The notes beneath the pieces are model-generated. The model worked only from the letters and a program-made list of their open reading frames with translations. It was not told the DNA's origin and made no database searches. This document shows, piece by piece, positions 25,844 to 34,038 of a stretch of DNA of 55,291 nt. Numbering within the stretch: the first letter of the stretch is position 1; the number at the start of each line of letters is the position of its first letter. The translations under genes were made by a program, and so were the position numbers. The stretch comes from Caballeronia novacaledonica (GTDB lineage: Bacteria; Pseudomonadota; Gammaproteobacteria; Burkholderiales; Burkholderiaceae). Location: NCBI RefSeq assembly GCF_900258035.1, contig NZ_OGTP01000033.1, forward strand, positions 1-55,291. Direction: 5' to 3'.

Positions 25844-27562
25844 CTATTTGTGTAGGGGTATTCGTAGCGTGATCGATGTGGATAAGGCGCTTGGCGCGCG
25901 ATGCTGCATGGAGCCTTTGAGCAGTTCGACGGCTGCGCGGCATAAGGACAGATTGAGTCCGATTGCTGGGGCCGCGAGAGGGTCTACGGGTTTGTTGCCG
26001 TGTGTGGCGTCGAACTGGACGGCAATATCACGCTGGCCGTCACTGCGCGTGACCGTCATGGCGTACATCGCCACCTCGCCTCCAGGATGGCCGACGACGC
26101 ACTGTCGTAGCAGCGCGCGCAGCAGACGTCCGACATGTACGGGGTCGACCATCATGTCCTCGTCAGGCAGATCCGTCCGCGACCGCAAGGCCACGCCGAG
26201 GTGGGACGCGTATTTGGCAAGCGAGCTCACTGTATCGTCGATCAGGGTACCGACGTTTGTCGGTTGCGGCGACAGACTCAGTTCGCCTTCTTCGAGCCGC
26301 ATCATGTCTTCGATACCGTCGATCAATCCACTCAGTCGATGGATCACCTCCGCCGCAGCCCCGATGCGTTCGTTCGACGCAGGGGGTGAACCGCAGTCAC
26401 GCAATTCCGCCAGCATGTCGGATAGCACGTCCACGGCGGGACGCATCTGGGCGCAGATCGCAAGGAAAAGCTCGCTCTTGCGGCGGCTCGCCGATTCCGC
26501 TTCCTCGCGTTGGAGCCAAAGCGCACGCGCCATATCGGAGCGGCCGGTTACGTCGACCGACCCGCACGCTACGCCGAGCAGTTCGCCTTGTGCATTTCGG
26601 AACGGATGGGCCCATGTATGCAGGATGACCCGCTGGCCATGGCGTGTAGTATCGACATCCGCCTGCTTGGCAGTCCCGGAGGCCAGCCGGTTCATATAGC
26701 GTGTATGCAGCGACTGCGCGATATGCGGAGGAAACCAGTCCACGTCCGTCATGCGCTTGCCGACGACCGCCTCGAATGTCGTGCCGTGCAGTTCCAGAAA
26801 CGCCGCGTTGCAGGCGATCAAGCGTCCTTCGAGGTCGCGGATATGCAGCGGCAGCGGCGCGCCGTCGAGCATCGCGTGCATGGCATCGATGTCGGCCGCC
26901 GAAAGATCGGATTCTGGGGACGGCTTCATACTTGCCGGCGCAACGCTTTCCATCAGCCCATGCTGCCTGGCAATCTCAAGAAGGTCCACTAGCGAGCGTG
27001 CATTCAACTTGCGCCGCAGATGGCTGCGATGCGCGCTCACGGTTTTTTCGCTGATCGACAGTTCACGCGCAATCGCGTTGTTCGGCAGGCCGCGCGCGAG
27101 GTATTTGAGGATGGTCAGCTCCCGATCCGAGAGCAGCGCAAACGGTGACCCGCTGGCCGGGGCGGCGAGCGGGGCGGAATCGGGCAGCGGGAAATAGCGC
27201 CGTCCGGCCAATGCGTCGGCGATTGCACGGTGCAGTATGGCCGGGTCCTGATCCCGAGGTACGAGGGCATCTGCATCGGCATCCATGCAGCGTTGCACGA
27301 GCGCTTCCACAGCGCTGGCGCCCAGGATAATTACCTTGACCGGCAGCTTTCGCGTTCGGACCCGCTTGAGTACCTCCAACCCGCTGAGTCGGGGTAGATC
27401 GAGGTCTAGCAGCATGACATCGGCGGTGACCCCACGTGCAAGCTGGTATGCCTTGTAGCCGTCATCGGCTTCGCCAACGACTTCATGCCCGGCATCGACG
27501 AGCCACTGGCCTAGCGCCATCCTCGTTAGGGGTTCAACGCTCGCCACCACCATGCGCGCCAT
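25844..27562 (-). CDS. Hybrid receiver-LuxR HTH-PAS-degenerate histidine kinase regulator
   Basis: The order of domains in this 572-residue protein is unusual. A receiver occupies 4-115 with the likely phospho-acceptor D53 in LLDLDLP; the usual Lys near residue 103 is Arg (VPRD). A NarL/LuxR HTH covers ~140-205 (NNAIARELSISEKTVSAHRS), a PAS domain ~228-350, and a kinase-like part 352-572. The dimerisation helix KSELFLAICAQMRP aligns with the usual FLA..SHE.RTP but has no His. The ATPase region keeps a GLNLSLCRAAVELL segment but lacks a clear N box, so it is probably not a kinase. GGAGG upstream supports ATG 27562. It likely controls the autotransporter and HD-GYP genes on the same strand, with PAS sensing a small molecule or redox signal. 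Confidence 0.85.
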   Translation of the reverse strand: MARMVVASVEPLTRMALGQWLVDAGHEVVGEADDGYKAYQLARGVTADVMLLDLDLPRLSGLEVLKRVRTRKLPVKVIILGASAVEALVQRCMDADADALVPRDQDPAILHRAIADALAGRRYFPLPDSAPLAAPASGSPFALLSDRELTILKYLARGLPNNAIARELSISEKTVSAHRSHLRRKLNARSLVDLLEIARQHGLMESVAPASMKPSPESDLSAADIDAMHAMLDGAPLPLHIRDLEGRLIACNAAFLELHGTTFEAVVGKRMTDVDWFPPHIAQSLHTRYMNRLASGTAKQADVDTTRHGQRVILHTWAHPFRNAQGELLGVACGSVDVTGRSDMARALWLQREEAESASRRKSELFLAICAQMRPAVDVLSDMLAELRDCGSPPASNERIGAAAEVIHRLSGLIDGIEDMMRLEEGELSLSPQPTNVGTLIDDTVSSLAKYASHLGVALRSRTDLPDEDMMVDPVHVGRLLRALLRQCVVGHPGGEVAMYAMTVTRSDGQRDIAVQFDATHGNKPVDPLAAPAIGLNLSLCRAAVELLKGSMQHRAPSALSTSITLRIPLHK

Positions 27563-27800
27563 CGCAATCCTCCAACGGTCCGCCGCAAATGGGGCCTCAA
27601 AGACTAACCGACTGCAGTGGGACGATTGTACTGGACCGGCGGACGGTCGCCGTAGGGATTCCCAACCGCGAGCGTCGGCTTTTGCCGAACGGCTCTCCCC
27701 TGAGAAGTTGGCCTAGATGCCCGGACCGCTCCGTTAGCTGCCCTTGAATCCCTGAAAGTGCGAGCGGCGGCTGTGGGTCGCTATGTAAACCTATTCATAG

Positions 27801-27839
27801 CGACCCCTATGCTCAGGTCGCAACTATGCGCAGATGGTC
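27801..27839 (+). repeat. Left terminal inverted repeat of RIT element
   Basis: It begins CGACCCCTATGCTCAGGTCG and ends CAGATGGTC; it matches the right end (31246-31284, reverse complement) with one C/T difference. Confidence 0.92.
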
Positions 27840-27899
27840 GGTCGCTGACGACGCCGATCGAAGCATTGCAAAGCTCTGGCAAGACAGGCGAGTAAGGAT

Positions 27900-27911
27900 C
27901 TGGACATAGTT
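27900..27911 (-). repeat. Inner inverted copy of recombinase-site-like motif, left end
   Basis: CTGGACATAGTT is the inverse of AACTATGCGCAG inside the left end (27822-27833) with two differences. It may be a second recombinase-binding arm. Confidence 0.45.
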
Positions 27912-27954
27912 TCCATCTGAGGATGCAGTGGTGGTCCCACTTCTGGAGGTCACC

Positions 27955-29205
27955 ATGGACATCGTTCGCCGCTCCCATCGCACTGACATAGACCGTTTCC
28001 CCGACGGGCCGATCGGGCCATGCGTTGGTGCGTTCAAGCAGTACCTGAACCAACGCCGGTACGCTGCAAAGACGGTCGAGACTTATCTTCGCTGCATCAC
28101 GCATTTCGCCCGATGGGCGTACTTCGGGCACCGTCGGCAACGGCTCGACCCAGTATTGATTGCTGAGTTTCTCGACGAACATCTGCCGCAGTGCGGGTGC
28201 CCCGGCACGATCCGACGCGATCGGGGTGACCATAGCGCGGCGCTAGGACATCTGCTCGTGGTCTTGCGCGCTCAGGGCATAATCGCGGCGCCCGCAGGCC
28301 GTGCAACACCAGTAGACGAGGAACTGCGCCGCTACGGCGCGTACATGGAGCACGTGCGGGGTCTGGCGCCGAAGACGCGGAGCATGGCCCTGCGCATCGT
28401 CGGGCGGTTGCTGACGGCCCGTTTCGGCGAGGGCGCCGTCGATGTCGCCGCGATCAAGCCCGAGCACGTTCGGCGCTTCTTCGCCGGGCAAGCGAAGCTC
28501 TATAGCAAACCGGCGAATGCTGGGCCAGTCGTGGCATCGCTTCGCAGTTACTTCCGCTACCGCACCTCGCTCGGCGATTTGGTCCACGGACTGATTGGCG
28601 CGGTGTCCTATCCTGCGAACTGGTCGCTGTCCTCGTTGCCCAAGTCGCTGACGGCGGAAGAGGTCGAGCGGTTGATCGGATCGCTCGGCCAGCGCGGCCG
28701 TTCGATGCGGCGAGCCGACGCCATCGTGCGCTGTGCGCTCGACCTCGGATTGCGCAGCGGCGAGATCGCCCGTCTCAGCCTAGACGATATCGACTGGCAA
28801 GCCGGTACGCTCGTCCTGCGCCACACCAAGGGTCGCCGCGAGGATATGCTGCCGCTGCCTGCCACTACCGGCGAAGCCATCGCGGCCTACCTCGAGCAGG
28901 AACGTCCCAAGACTTCCAATCGAGCCGTCTTCGTCCGCCATATCGCGCCCCGCGACCAACCCGCCGGTCCCGATCTCGTCCGCAAGACGATCCGGCAAGC
29001 ATTCGCCCGCGCCGGTCTTCCTTACACGCGCTCGCATCTGCTGCGGCACACGATGGCCAACCGCTTGCTGGCCGGTGGCTCCTCGCTGAAGGAAGTAGCC
29101 GACGTTCTGCGTCACCGCTCGCTAAACACGACCCCGATCTATGCCAAGCTCGACAGCCGCAAGTTGGTCGAGGTCGCGCTGCCATGGCCGGGGAGTCCAG
29201 CATGA
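27955..29205 (+). CDS. ritA: RIT element tyrosine recombinase RitA
   Basis: This 416-residue first recombinase of the trio has a SAM-like N-terminal binding domain and a C-terminal catalytic domain. LRSGEIARLSLDDID holds the first Arg, then HTKGRRE, SHLLRHTMANRLL with the H-x-x-R-like box, and a Tyr in TPIYAKLD. The frame also opens at a GTG at 27928, but GGAGGT at 27945-27950 points to ATG 27955. Its stop overlaps the ritB start (ATGA), indicating coupled translation. With its partners it is expected to move the element by strand exchange at the inverted ends; the division of labour is not known. Confidence 0.88.
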   Translation: MDIVRRSHRTDIDRFPDGPIGPCVGAFKQYLNQRRYAAKTVETYLRCITHFARWAYFGHRRQRLDPVLIAEFLDEHLPQCGCPGTIRRDRGDHSAALGHLLVVLRAQGIIAAPAGRATPVDEELRRYGAYMEHVRGLAPKTRSMALRIVGRLLTARFGEGAVDVAAIKPEHVRRFFAGQAKLYSKPANAGPVVASLRSYFRYRTSLGDLVHGLIGAVSYPANWSLSSLPKSLTAEEVERLIGSLGQRGRSMRRADAIVRCALDLGLRSGEIARLSLDDIDWQAGTLVLRHTKGRREDMLPLPATTGEAIAAYLEQERPKTSNRAVFVRHIAPRDQPAGPDLVRKTIRQAFARAGLPYTRSHLLRHTMANRLLAGGSSLKEVADVLRHRSLNTTPIYAKLDSRKLVEVALPWPGSPA

Positions 29206-30170
29206 GCACGCCGACTTCTGTGCAAGCACGCGTCGAACAGTTTCTGGCCGAGCGTCGCCAACTGGGGTTCTCCACTTGCAACGATGGCTATGTGCTACGC
29301 AGCTTCGCCCGCCATGTCCACACCGCCGGCCATCGCGGTGCCTTGACGGTGGAACTCATGGCAGCCTGGGCCCGAAACGACCGCCACGAGAGCAATGACC
29401 CGCGGACGTGGGCGCGACGGTTGAAGAAGCTGCGCACGTTCTTGCGGTGGTTGCAGCAGTTCGAGCCGCGCACCGAGGTACCCGACGATTCGATCTTCGG
29501 GCGGTTGCCCGAGCGGCAAGCGCCACACATCTTCAGCGAGGAAGAGATCGTCGACCTACTTGCTCGCGCGCGCCGACTCGGGCCTTCGCCGGGGCTACGC
29601 GGTGCCGTCTACGAAACGCTGTTTGGACTGATCGCCGCCACCGGGCTGCGGATCGGCGAGGCGCTGTCGCTGCGCAACGGCGACATTGATCTCAAGGACG
29701 GAATCCTAACCGTCCGCCGGACCAAGTTCGGCAAGTCGCGCCAGGTTCCCATGCACCCGAGCACCGTGGATGCCTTGCGCCGGTATTGCTGGCAGCGTGA
29801 CTTGGCCGAGGGGCCGCCGCCGGAGGATGCCCCATTCTTCGTCGGCACCCGCGGTCGTAGACGAGGTCTGGCACTCGGTGAGCGTCACGTAGAGCGCGTC
29901 TTCCGCGATCTCCGCCAGCAGTTGGGATGGGGCAACCGCGGGGCGCACTTTGCTCCGCGCATCCATGACCTGCGGCACACCTTCGTCGTGCGCCGCATCG
30001 TGCAGTGGCAAGCCCAGGGCGTGGACATCGATCAGGCCATGCTGTCGCTGTCGACCTACGTCGGGCATACGATGGTGACCAACACCTACTGGTACCTCTC
30101 AGCGGTGCCCGAGTTGATGGCTCTGGCCGCCGGACGTTTCGAGTCGTTCACAGCCAGGAAGGAGGTGTAA
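29202..30170 (+). CDS. ritB: RIT element tyrosine recombinase RitB
   Basis: The 322-residue second recombinase carries GLRIGEALSLRNGDID (catalytic Arg), KFGKSRQVPM, the IHDLRHTFVVRRIV box and a late YVGHT...TYWYL segment with the nucleophile Tyr. An upstream in-frame ATG at 29184 exists, but GGGGAG at 29190-29195 favours 29202, which overlaps the ritA stop. It is followed after one base by ritC. Confidence 0.88.
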   Translation: MSTPTSVQARVEQFLAERRQLGFSTCNDGYVLRSFARHVHTAGHRGALTVELMAAWARNDRHESNDPRTWARRLKKLRTFLRWLQQFEPRTEVPDDSIFGRLPERQAPHIFSEEEIVDLLARARRLGPSPGLRGAVYETLFGLIAATGLRIGEALSLRNGDIDLKDGILTVRRTKFGKSRQVPMHPSTVDALRRYCWQRDLAEGPPPEDAPFFVGTRGRRRGLALGERHVERVFRDLRQQLGWGNRGAHFAPRIHDLRHTFVVRRIVQWQAQGVDIDQAMLSLSTYVGHTMVTNTYWYLSAVPELMALAAGRFESFTARKEV

Positions 30171-30171
30171 G

Positions 30172-31185
30172 ATGCGTGAGCCCCTTGCTCCGAAGCCGCC
30201 TTCGTTCGCAGCGCTGATCCAGCAGTTCTTTACGGAGTACCTGGTCGCGCAGCGGGCGGTCAGTCCGCGTACGGTGGCCTGTTACCGCGATGCCTTGCTG
30301 CTGTTTCTGGACTTCGCCAGTCGCCAGCTCAACAAGGCGCCGACCACGATGCGGCTGGCCGACTTGCAACCCGATCTGATTCTGGCCTTCCTTGATCATC
30401 TGGAGCAGGATCGGAAGAACTCGGTTCGAAGCCGCAATCTGAGGCTCACTGCACTGCGCGCGTTCCTGAAGTTTGCCGGTCGCCGTGACGTGGCCTCACT
30501 TCACGATACTGAGCGCGCACTGGCGGTGCCGATGAAACGCTTCGAGCGGCCGATGCTGAACTACCTCACGCGTGCAGAGATGGTAGCCGTACTCGGCCAG
30601 AAGGGTGAGAACTGGTCGTCTCGCCGCGATCATCTGCTGCTGACGATGCTCTACAACACGGGGGCGCGTGTCTCCGAAATCATTGGCGTACGTGTCGTCG
30701 ATGTGGTCCTCGATGGCGGAGCGTGCGTGCACCTGCACGGCAAGGGGCGCAAGCTGCGATCGATCCCCCTGTGGGACGCCACCGTCGCCGAGATCCGTAG
30801 CTGGTTGCGCTTGAATCCAACGCTGCGCGGCGAAACCGCCTTGCTGCCCAACCGGGATGGGCAGGCTATGTCACGATCCAACGTCGCGCAGCGCCTGGAT
30901 CTTGCCGTGAGCCGAGCGAGCGTTGAGCAACCCAGCCTCCTCAAGAAGCACGTTTCACCGCACATCGTGAGGCATACGACTGCGATGCACCTGTTGCAAG
31001 CGGGCGTTCCGTTCAACGTGATCGCTTTGTGGCTCGGTCACGAGAGCCCGACGACAACCCATCGCTACGTCGAAGCTGACCTCGCGATGAAGGAGAAAGC
31101 GCTCGGTCGGCTTGAGGCGCCCGATGCCAGGATTCGCCGCTATCAAGCGCCGGACTCGTTGATCCGCTTCCTGCAGACCCTGTAA
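30172..31185 (+). CDS. ritC: RIT element tyrosine recombinase RitC
   Basis: The 337-residue third recombinase has a SAM-like N-terminus (AQRAVSPRTVACYRDALLLF) and a catalytic domain with NTGARVSEIIGVRVVDV, GKGRKLRSIPL, PHIVRHTTAMHLL and LGHESPTTTHRYVEAD, giving a complete R-K-H-R-H-Y set. GGAGGTG stands just before its ATG. It ends almost at an inner copy of the end motif (31184-31195), so its 3' end reaches the recombination region. Confidence 0.9.
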   Translation: MREPLAPKPPSFAALIQQFFTEYLVAQRAVSPRTVACYRDALLLFLDFASRQLNKAPTTMRLADLQPDLILAFLDHLEQDRKNSVRSRNLRLTALRAFLKFAGRRDVASLHDTERALAVPMKRFERPMLNYLTRAEMVAVLGQKGENWSSRRDHLLLTMLYNTGARVSEIIGVRVVDVVLDGGACVHLHGKGRKLRSIPLWDATVAEIRSWLRLNPTLRGETALLPNRDGQAMSRSNVAQRLDLAVSRASVEQPSLLKKHVSPHIVRHTTAMHLLQAGVPFNVIALWLGHESPTTTHRYVEADLAMKEKALGRLEAPDARIRRYQAPDSLIRFLQTL

Positions 31186-31195
31186 CTATGTGCAG
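31184..31195 (+). repeat. Inner inverted copy of recombinase-site-like motif, right end
   Basis: AACTATGTGCAG is the exact inverse of CTGCACATAGTT at 31252-31263 inside the right end, mirroring the arrangement at the left end. Confidence 0.55.
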
Positions 31196-31245
31196 GCTTC
31201 GCCAGCCCCGACCGGACGCCTCAAGGGTCTGGCGACGCCTACGAT

Positions 31246-31284
31246 GACCATCTGCACATAGTTGCGACCTGAGCATAGGGGTCG
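31246..31284 (-). repeat. Right terminal inverted repeat of RIT element
   Basis: The reverse complement begins CGACCCCTATGCTCAGGTCG and equals the left end except one base. Confidence 0.92.
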
Positions 31285-31647
31285 AGAGTGACGGTTCGCT
31301 AATGCAGGAAGCTGTCGTCGAGTTGCTCGATGCCGCCATCGTCAGCAGTCCGCCACATTGCGGACGTAGAACCCAACCTACCCCAATGACGGCAATGGCC
31401 GAAATCCATACATCATGCAAATGAGCTGAGGGCCGCTTTAGCTCGACACTTCCCGTCGCGGTCCCCTGAATGACGCGATGTGCATAGGGTTCCGTAATGT
31501 GCTTGACCGCTTCGAAACACGTCGTGCGTCATTGCAATGAGAAGCGCAGTCCGCGAACATCTTGTCCAGACGATTCCAGTCACAGACCCATTGCGCCGTG
31601 GCACGGACGTGTCGGAGCCTTGTCCGTCCGGTCCTGCCACGGTCTTA
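31285..31647. other. Flank of RIT element, no convincing gene
   Basis: Short open frames on both strands look like chance. The stretch separates the RIT insertion from the 3' end of the oxidase operon. Confidence 0.4.
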
Positions 31648-32979
31648 TTACGGCGAAGCCAGCTGTTTGCGCATATTTTGGACGTCACGCGTCGTCACGG
31701 GAAGCGCGTCGTTGCCCCACGCCGTGCGAACGTAAGTCAGCACGCGGGCGACCTCGGTATCGGTGAGTCTAGAGCCGAACGCAGGCATTTCCTTGGGCAG
31801 CGGACCGTAACTTGTCGATGGCGCATGTCCACCCTCGAGAACCAGTCGCACGAGCGAATCAGGCTTCTCGGCCAGCACGGCTGGATTTCCCGCAAGGCGC
31901 GGATACTTCTGCGCAACGCCCGCGCCATCGCTTCGATGACAGCGCGCGCAAGCGCTTTCATAGAGTCCCGCGCCAGGGCGTTCCACGTCGCCCGTGCGCA
32001 GCGATGTCATGGCTTGTCGAGCCGCTTGTGCATCCGCATGAAAAGTGCCGCCGCGTCCCGATGCAGGCAGACTCTTCAGATACGACGCGATCGCGAGCAA
32101 GTCCGCCTCGCTCAGATATTGCGTGCTGTCCTCGACGACCTGCACCATGCTGCCGAATGCGACGAAGCCGCCGCCATGTCCGGTCTTCAGGAAAGCAGCG
32201 ACGTCCTGTGCCGACAGGCGGCCGAGCCCTGCGCCCGCCGTGCTTCTCAGGATCGGCGCGTACCAGTGGTCATTGGTGCCGCCGGTGAGATAGCGGCTCG
32301 ACTCGTCCGTATAGCCGAGTTCGTTGAAGGCGGGGCCGCGGGGCGTATGGCATGCGCCGCAGTGACCGAGCGATTGCACCAGATACGCGCCACGGTTCCA
32401 CTGGGCATCGTGCTGTGCATCGGCGCTGAATGGTTTGCCGGGTGCAAACGCCAGGTCCCAGAAATACAGGCCCCAGCGCTGATTGAACGGAAAGGGGAGC
32501 CGCGTTTCGGGTGCAGACTCGGCGACGGGTCTCACACCGTGCATGAAATACGCGTAGAGCGCGCGCATGTCGTCGTCCGCGATCTTCGAGAACGATGGAT
32601 ACGGCATCGCCGGATATAGGCGTTTGCCACCCGGCGCAACGCCTTCGCGTAGCGCGCGCGCAAAATCCTGATAGGTGTATTTGCCGATACCATGTTGCGG
32701 GTCGGGCGTGATGTTCGTCGACCAGATCGTGCCGAAGGGCGAGTTCACTGCCTGACCGCCGGCGAGCGACTTCGGCAATGGATCGCGGTCTTTGGGAAGC
32801 GCGGTATGGCAGCCCGCGCAGTCGGCGGCTTTGGCCAGATAAGCGCCACGTTTGATCAGTTCGGGCGATGCGTCCGAAGTGACCGCAAGCGCATCCCGAA
32901 GCGGGCACGTCATCGTCACGCCCATGACAAGCGCAAGCAAGCAGCGAAGAGCACTCGGTCCGTGAACCATGACGATCAT
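31648..32979 (-). CDS. Triheme cytochrome c (alcohol/gluconate dehydrogenase subunit type)
   Basis: The 443-residue exported protein has a hydrophobic N-terminal signal (ALRCLLALVMGVTM) and three heme c sites: CAGCH at 54-58, CGACH at 207-211 and CARCH at 344-348. This is the layout of the cytochrome subunit of membrane alcohol or gluconate dehydrogenases (AdhB-like), which pass electrons from a periplasmic dehydrogenase onward. No dehydrogenase subunit is encoded next to it. Instead it is the last gene of a caa3-type oxidase operon, so it may feed that oxidase directly. The start is set at ATG 32979, which overlaps the upstream stop (ATGA); the frame is open further but without signal-like sequence. 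Confidence 0.87.
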   Translation of the reverse strand: MIVMVHGPSALRCLLALVMGVTMTCPLRDALAVTSDASPELIKRGAYLAKAADCAGCHTALPKDRDPLPKSLAGGQAVNSPFGTIWSTNITPDPQHGIGKYTYQDFARALREGVAPGGKRLYPAMPYPSFSKIADDDMRALYAYFMHGVRPVAESAPETRLPFPFNQRWGLYFWDLAFAPGKPFSADAQHDAQWNRGAYLVQSLGHCGACHTPRGPAFNELGYTDESSRYLTGGTNDHWYAPILRSTAGAGLGRLSAQDVAAFLKTGHGGGFVAFGSMVQVVEDSTQYLSEADLLAIASYLKSLPASGRGGTFHADAQAARQAMTSLRTGDVERPGAGLYESACARCHRSDGAGVAQKYPRLAGNPAVLAEKPDSLVRLVLEGGHAPSTSYGPLPKEMPAFGSRLTDTEVARVLTYVRTAWGNDALPVTTRDVQNMRKQLASP

Positions 32980-33422
32980 CGTCCCCCGCAAGGTGATACG
33001 AGGAGCCACGCCATGTCCGCCGCAATCAGGCCGAACAGGAAGAGCGTGCTGCCGAGTGCGCCTGCGCGCGCGATGAACGCATCGCGCGCGGCGCGACGGT
33101 CCATCGAACCCTGCTCCTTGAGTTCGTCGGCAAGCGTGTCCGCGCGGCCCCAGTTGCGCCAGCCAATCGCCGCCCCCGTCGCGCCCGCCAGCAACGCACA
33201 CGCGGCGAGCGCCAGTTGTCCGTGCTCGAGCCACGGCAAGGCGGGCGCATTCAAAGGGCGATCGTGCGGAAAGCATCCCCACGCAGCCAGGGTCTGAGCG
33301 AGATTGGTCTGCGTGAACCACGCGGTGGGCGCCAGCAGCAAGCCCAATACGAGGGCGATGCCACCCGGCCGTGCCGGAGGCTGTCTGCCGTGCTTTGCGC
33401 CGACTGACGATGCGTCGTCCAT
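32976..33422 (-). CDS. Small membrane protein of the oxidase operon
   Basis: The 148-residue protein has about four hydrophobic segments (GGIALVLGLLLAPTAWF, LALAACALLAGATGAAIGW, ALGSTLFLFGLIAADMAWLL). It begins at ATG 33422, directly after the subunit III gene, and overlaps the next start by four bases. No family was recognised with certainty. Its position suggests a role in assembly or stability of the oxidase. Confidence 0.7.
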   Translation of the reverse strand: MDDASSVGAKHGRQPPARPGGIALVLGLLLAPTAWFTQTNLAQTLAAWGCFPHDRPLNAPALPWLEHGQLALAACALLAGATGAAIGWRNWGRADTLADELKEQGSMDRRAARDAFIARAGALGSTLFLFGLIAADMAWLLVSPCGGR

Positions 33423-33423
33423 G

Positions 33424-34038
33424 TCATCTCGCCAGCACGTAAGGCGACAGGTACAGCGTCGAGAAAATGAAGAGCCAAACGACATCGACGAAATGCCAGT
33501 ACAGTCCGCCGATGGTCAGGGCCGCCGAACGTTCCCGGTCGAAATAGCCGAGCGCGGTCCACAACAGCAGAAACGCGAGCACGACAATGCCGACCAGCAC
33601 GTGCGCCATGTGAAAGCCGGTGATGGTGAAGTAGAGCGAGCCGTAAAGGTGCGTGGTCAGGCCATACGGATGATCGGCCCATTCCTTGAGCTGAATCGCG
33701 ACGAACAGCGCGCCCAGCACGATGGCGATGCCGATCATCGACACGCCCATGGCGCGCCTGCCGCGCCGCACGAAGCGCTCGCTCGCCCAGACGAACACGC
33801 TGCTCGACAGAAGAATGCCCGTGTTGACGAGGCCGAGACCGAGCTTGGGCATGCCCTCGGGCGGCCATGGCTGCGTGGTCTGCGATGCAAGATAGAGATA
33901 CGAAAAGATCAGATAGCCGAACAGCGCCGCTTCAGTGGCGACCAGCGTGAGGCAACCCCACCAGCCGCCGGAGCGCTGGCCTGGACTGCCGACCGGAAGC
34001 GTCTCGCGTTCGGGAAGGGCTTCGGCGAGCTCGCTCAC
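33424..34038 (-). CDS. Cytochrome c oxidase subunit III
   Basis: This 204-residue protein with about five membrane spans matches heme-copper oxidase subunit III: EAALFGYLIFSYLYLAS, SSVFVWASE, LYFTITGFHMAHVLVG and the C-terminal GGLYWHFVDVVWLFIFSTLY are family hallmarks. The likely start is GTG 34038, whose first bases overlap the TGA of the subunit I gene and which has GGGAG upstream. An in-frame start further up would add an Arg-rich, unlikely N-terminus. Confidence 0.88.
   Translation of the reverse strand: MSELAEALPERETLPVGSPGQRSGGWWGCLTLVATEAALFGYLIFSYLYLASQTTQPWPPEGMPKLGLGLVNTGILLSSSVFVWASERFVRRGRRAMGVSMIGIAIVLGALFVAIQLKEWADHPYGLTTHLYGSLYFTITGFHMAHVLVGIVVLAFLLLWTALGYFDRERSAALTIGGLYWHFVDVVWLFIFSTLYLSPYVLAR

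Larger units (their letters stand above)
27801..31284 (+). mobile_element. RIT (Recombinase-In-Trio) element, complete
   Basis: Three overlapping or abutting tyrosine recombinase genes are enclosed by 39-bp inverted ends that match at 38 positions. This is the defining structure of RIT elements. All three genes are intact and the ends nearly identical, suggesting a recent arrival or an active element. A 7-bp hairpin (CGCTATG / CATAGCG, 27779-27802) abuts the left end. No clear target duplication was seen. Confidence 0.9.
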
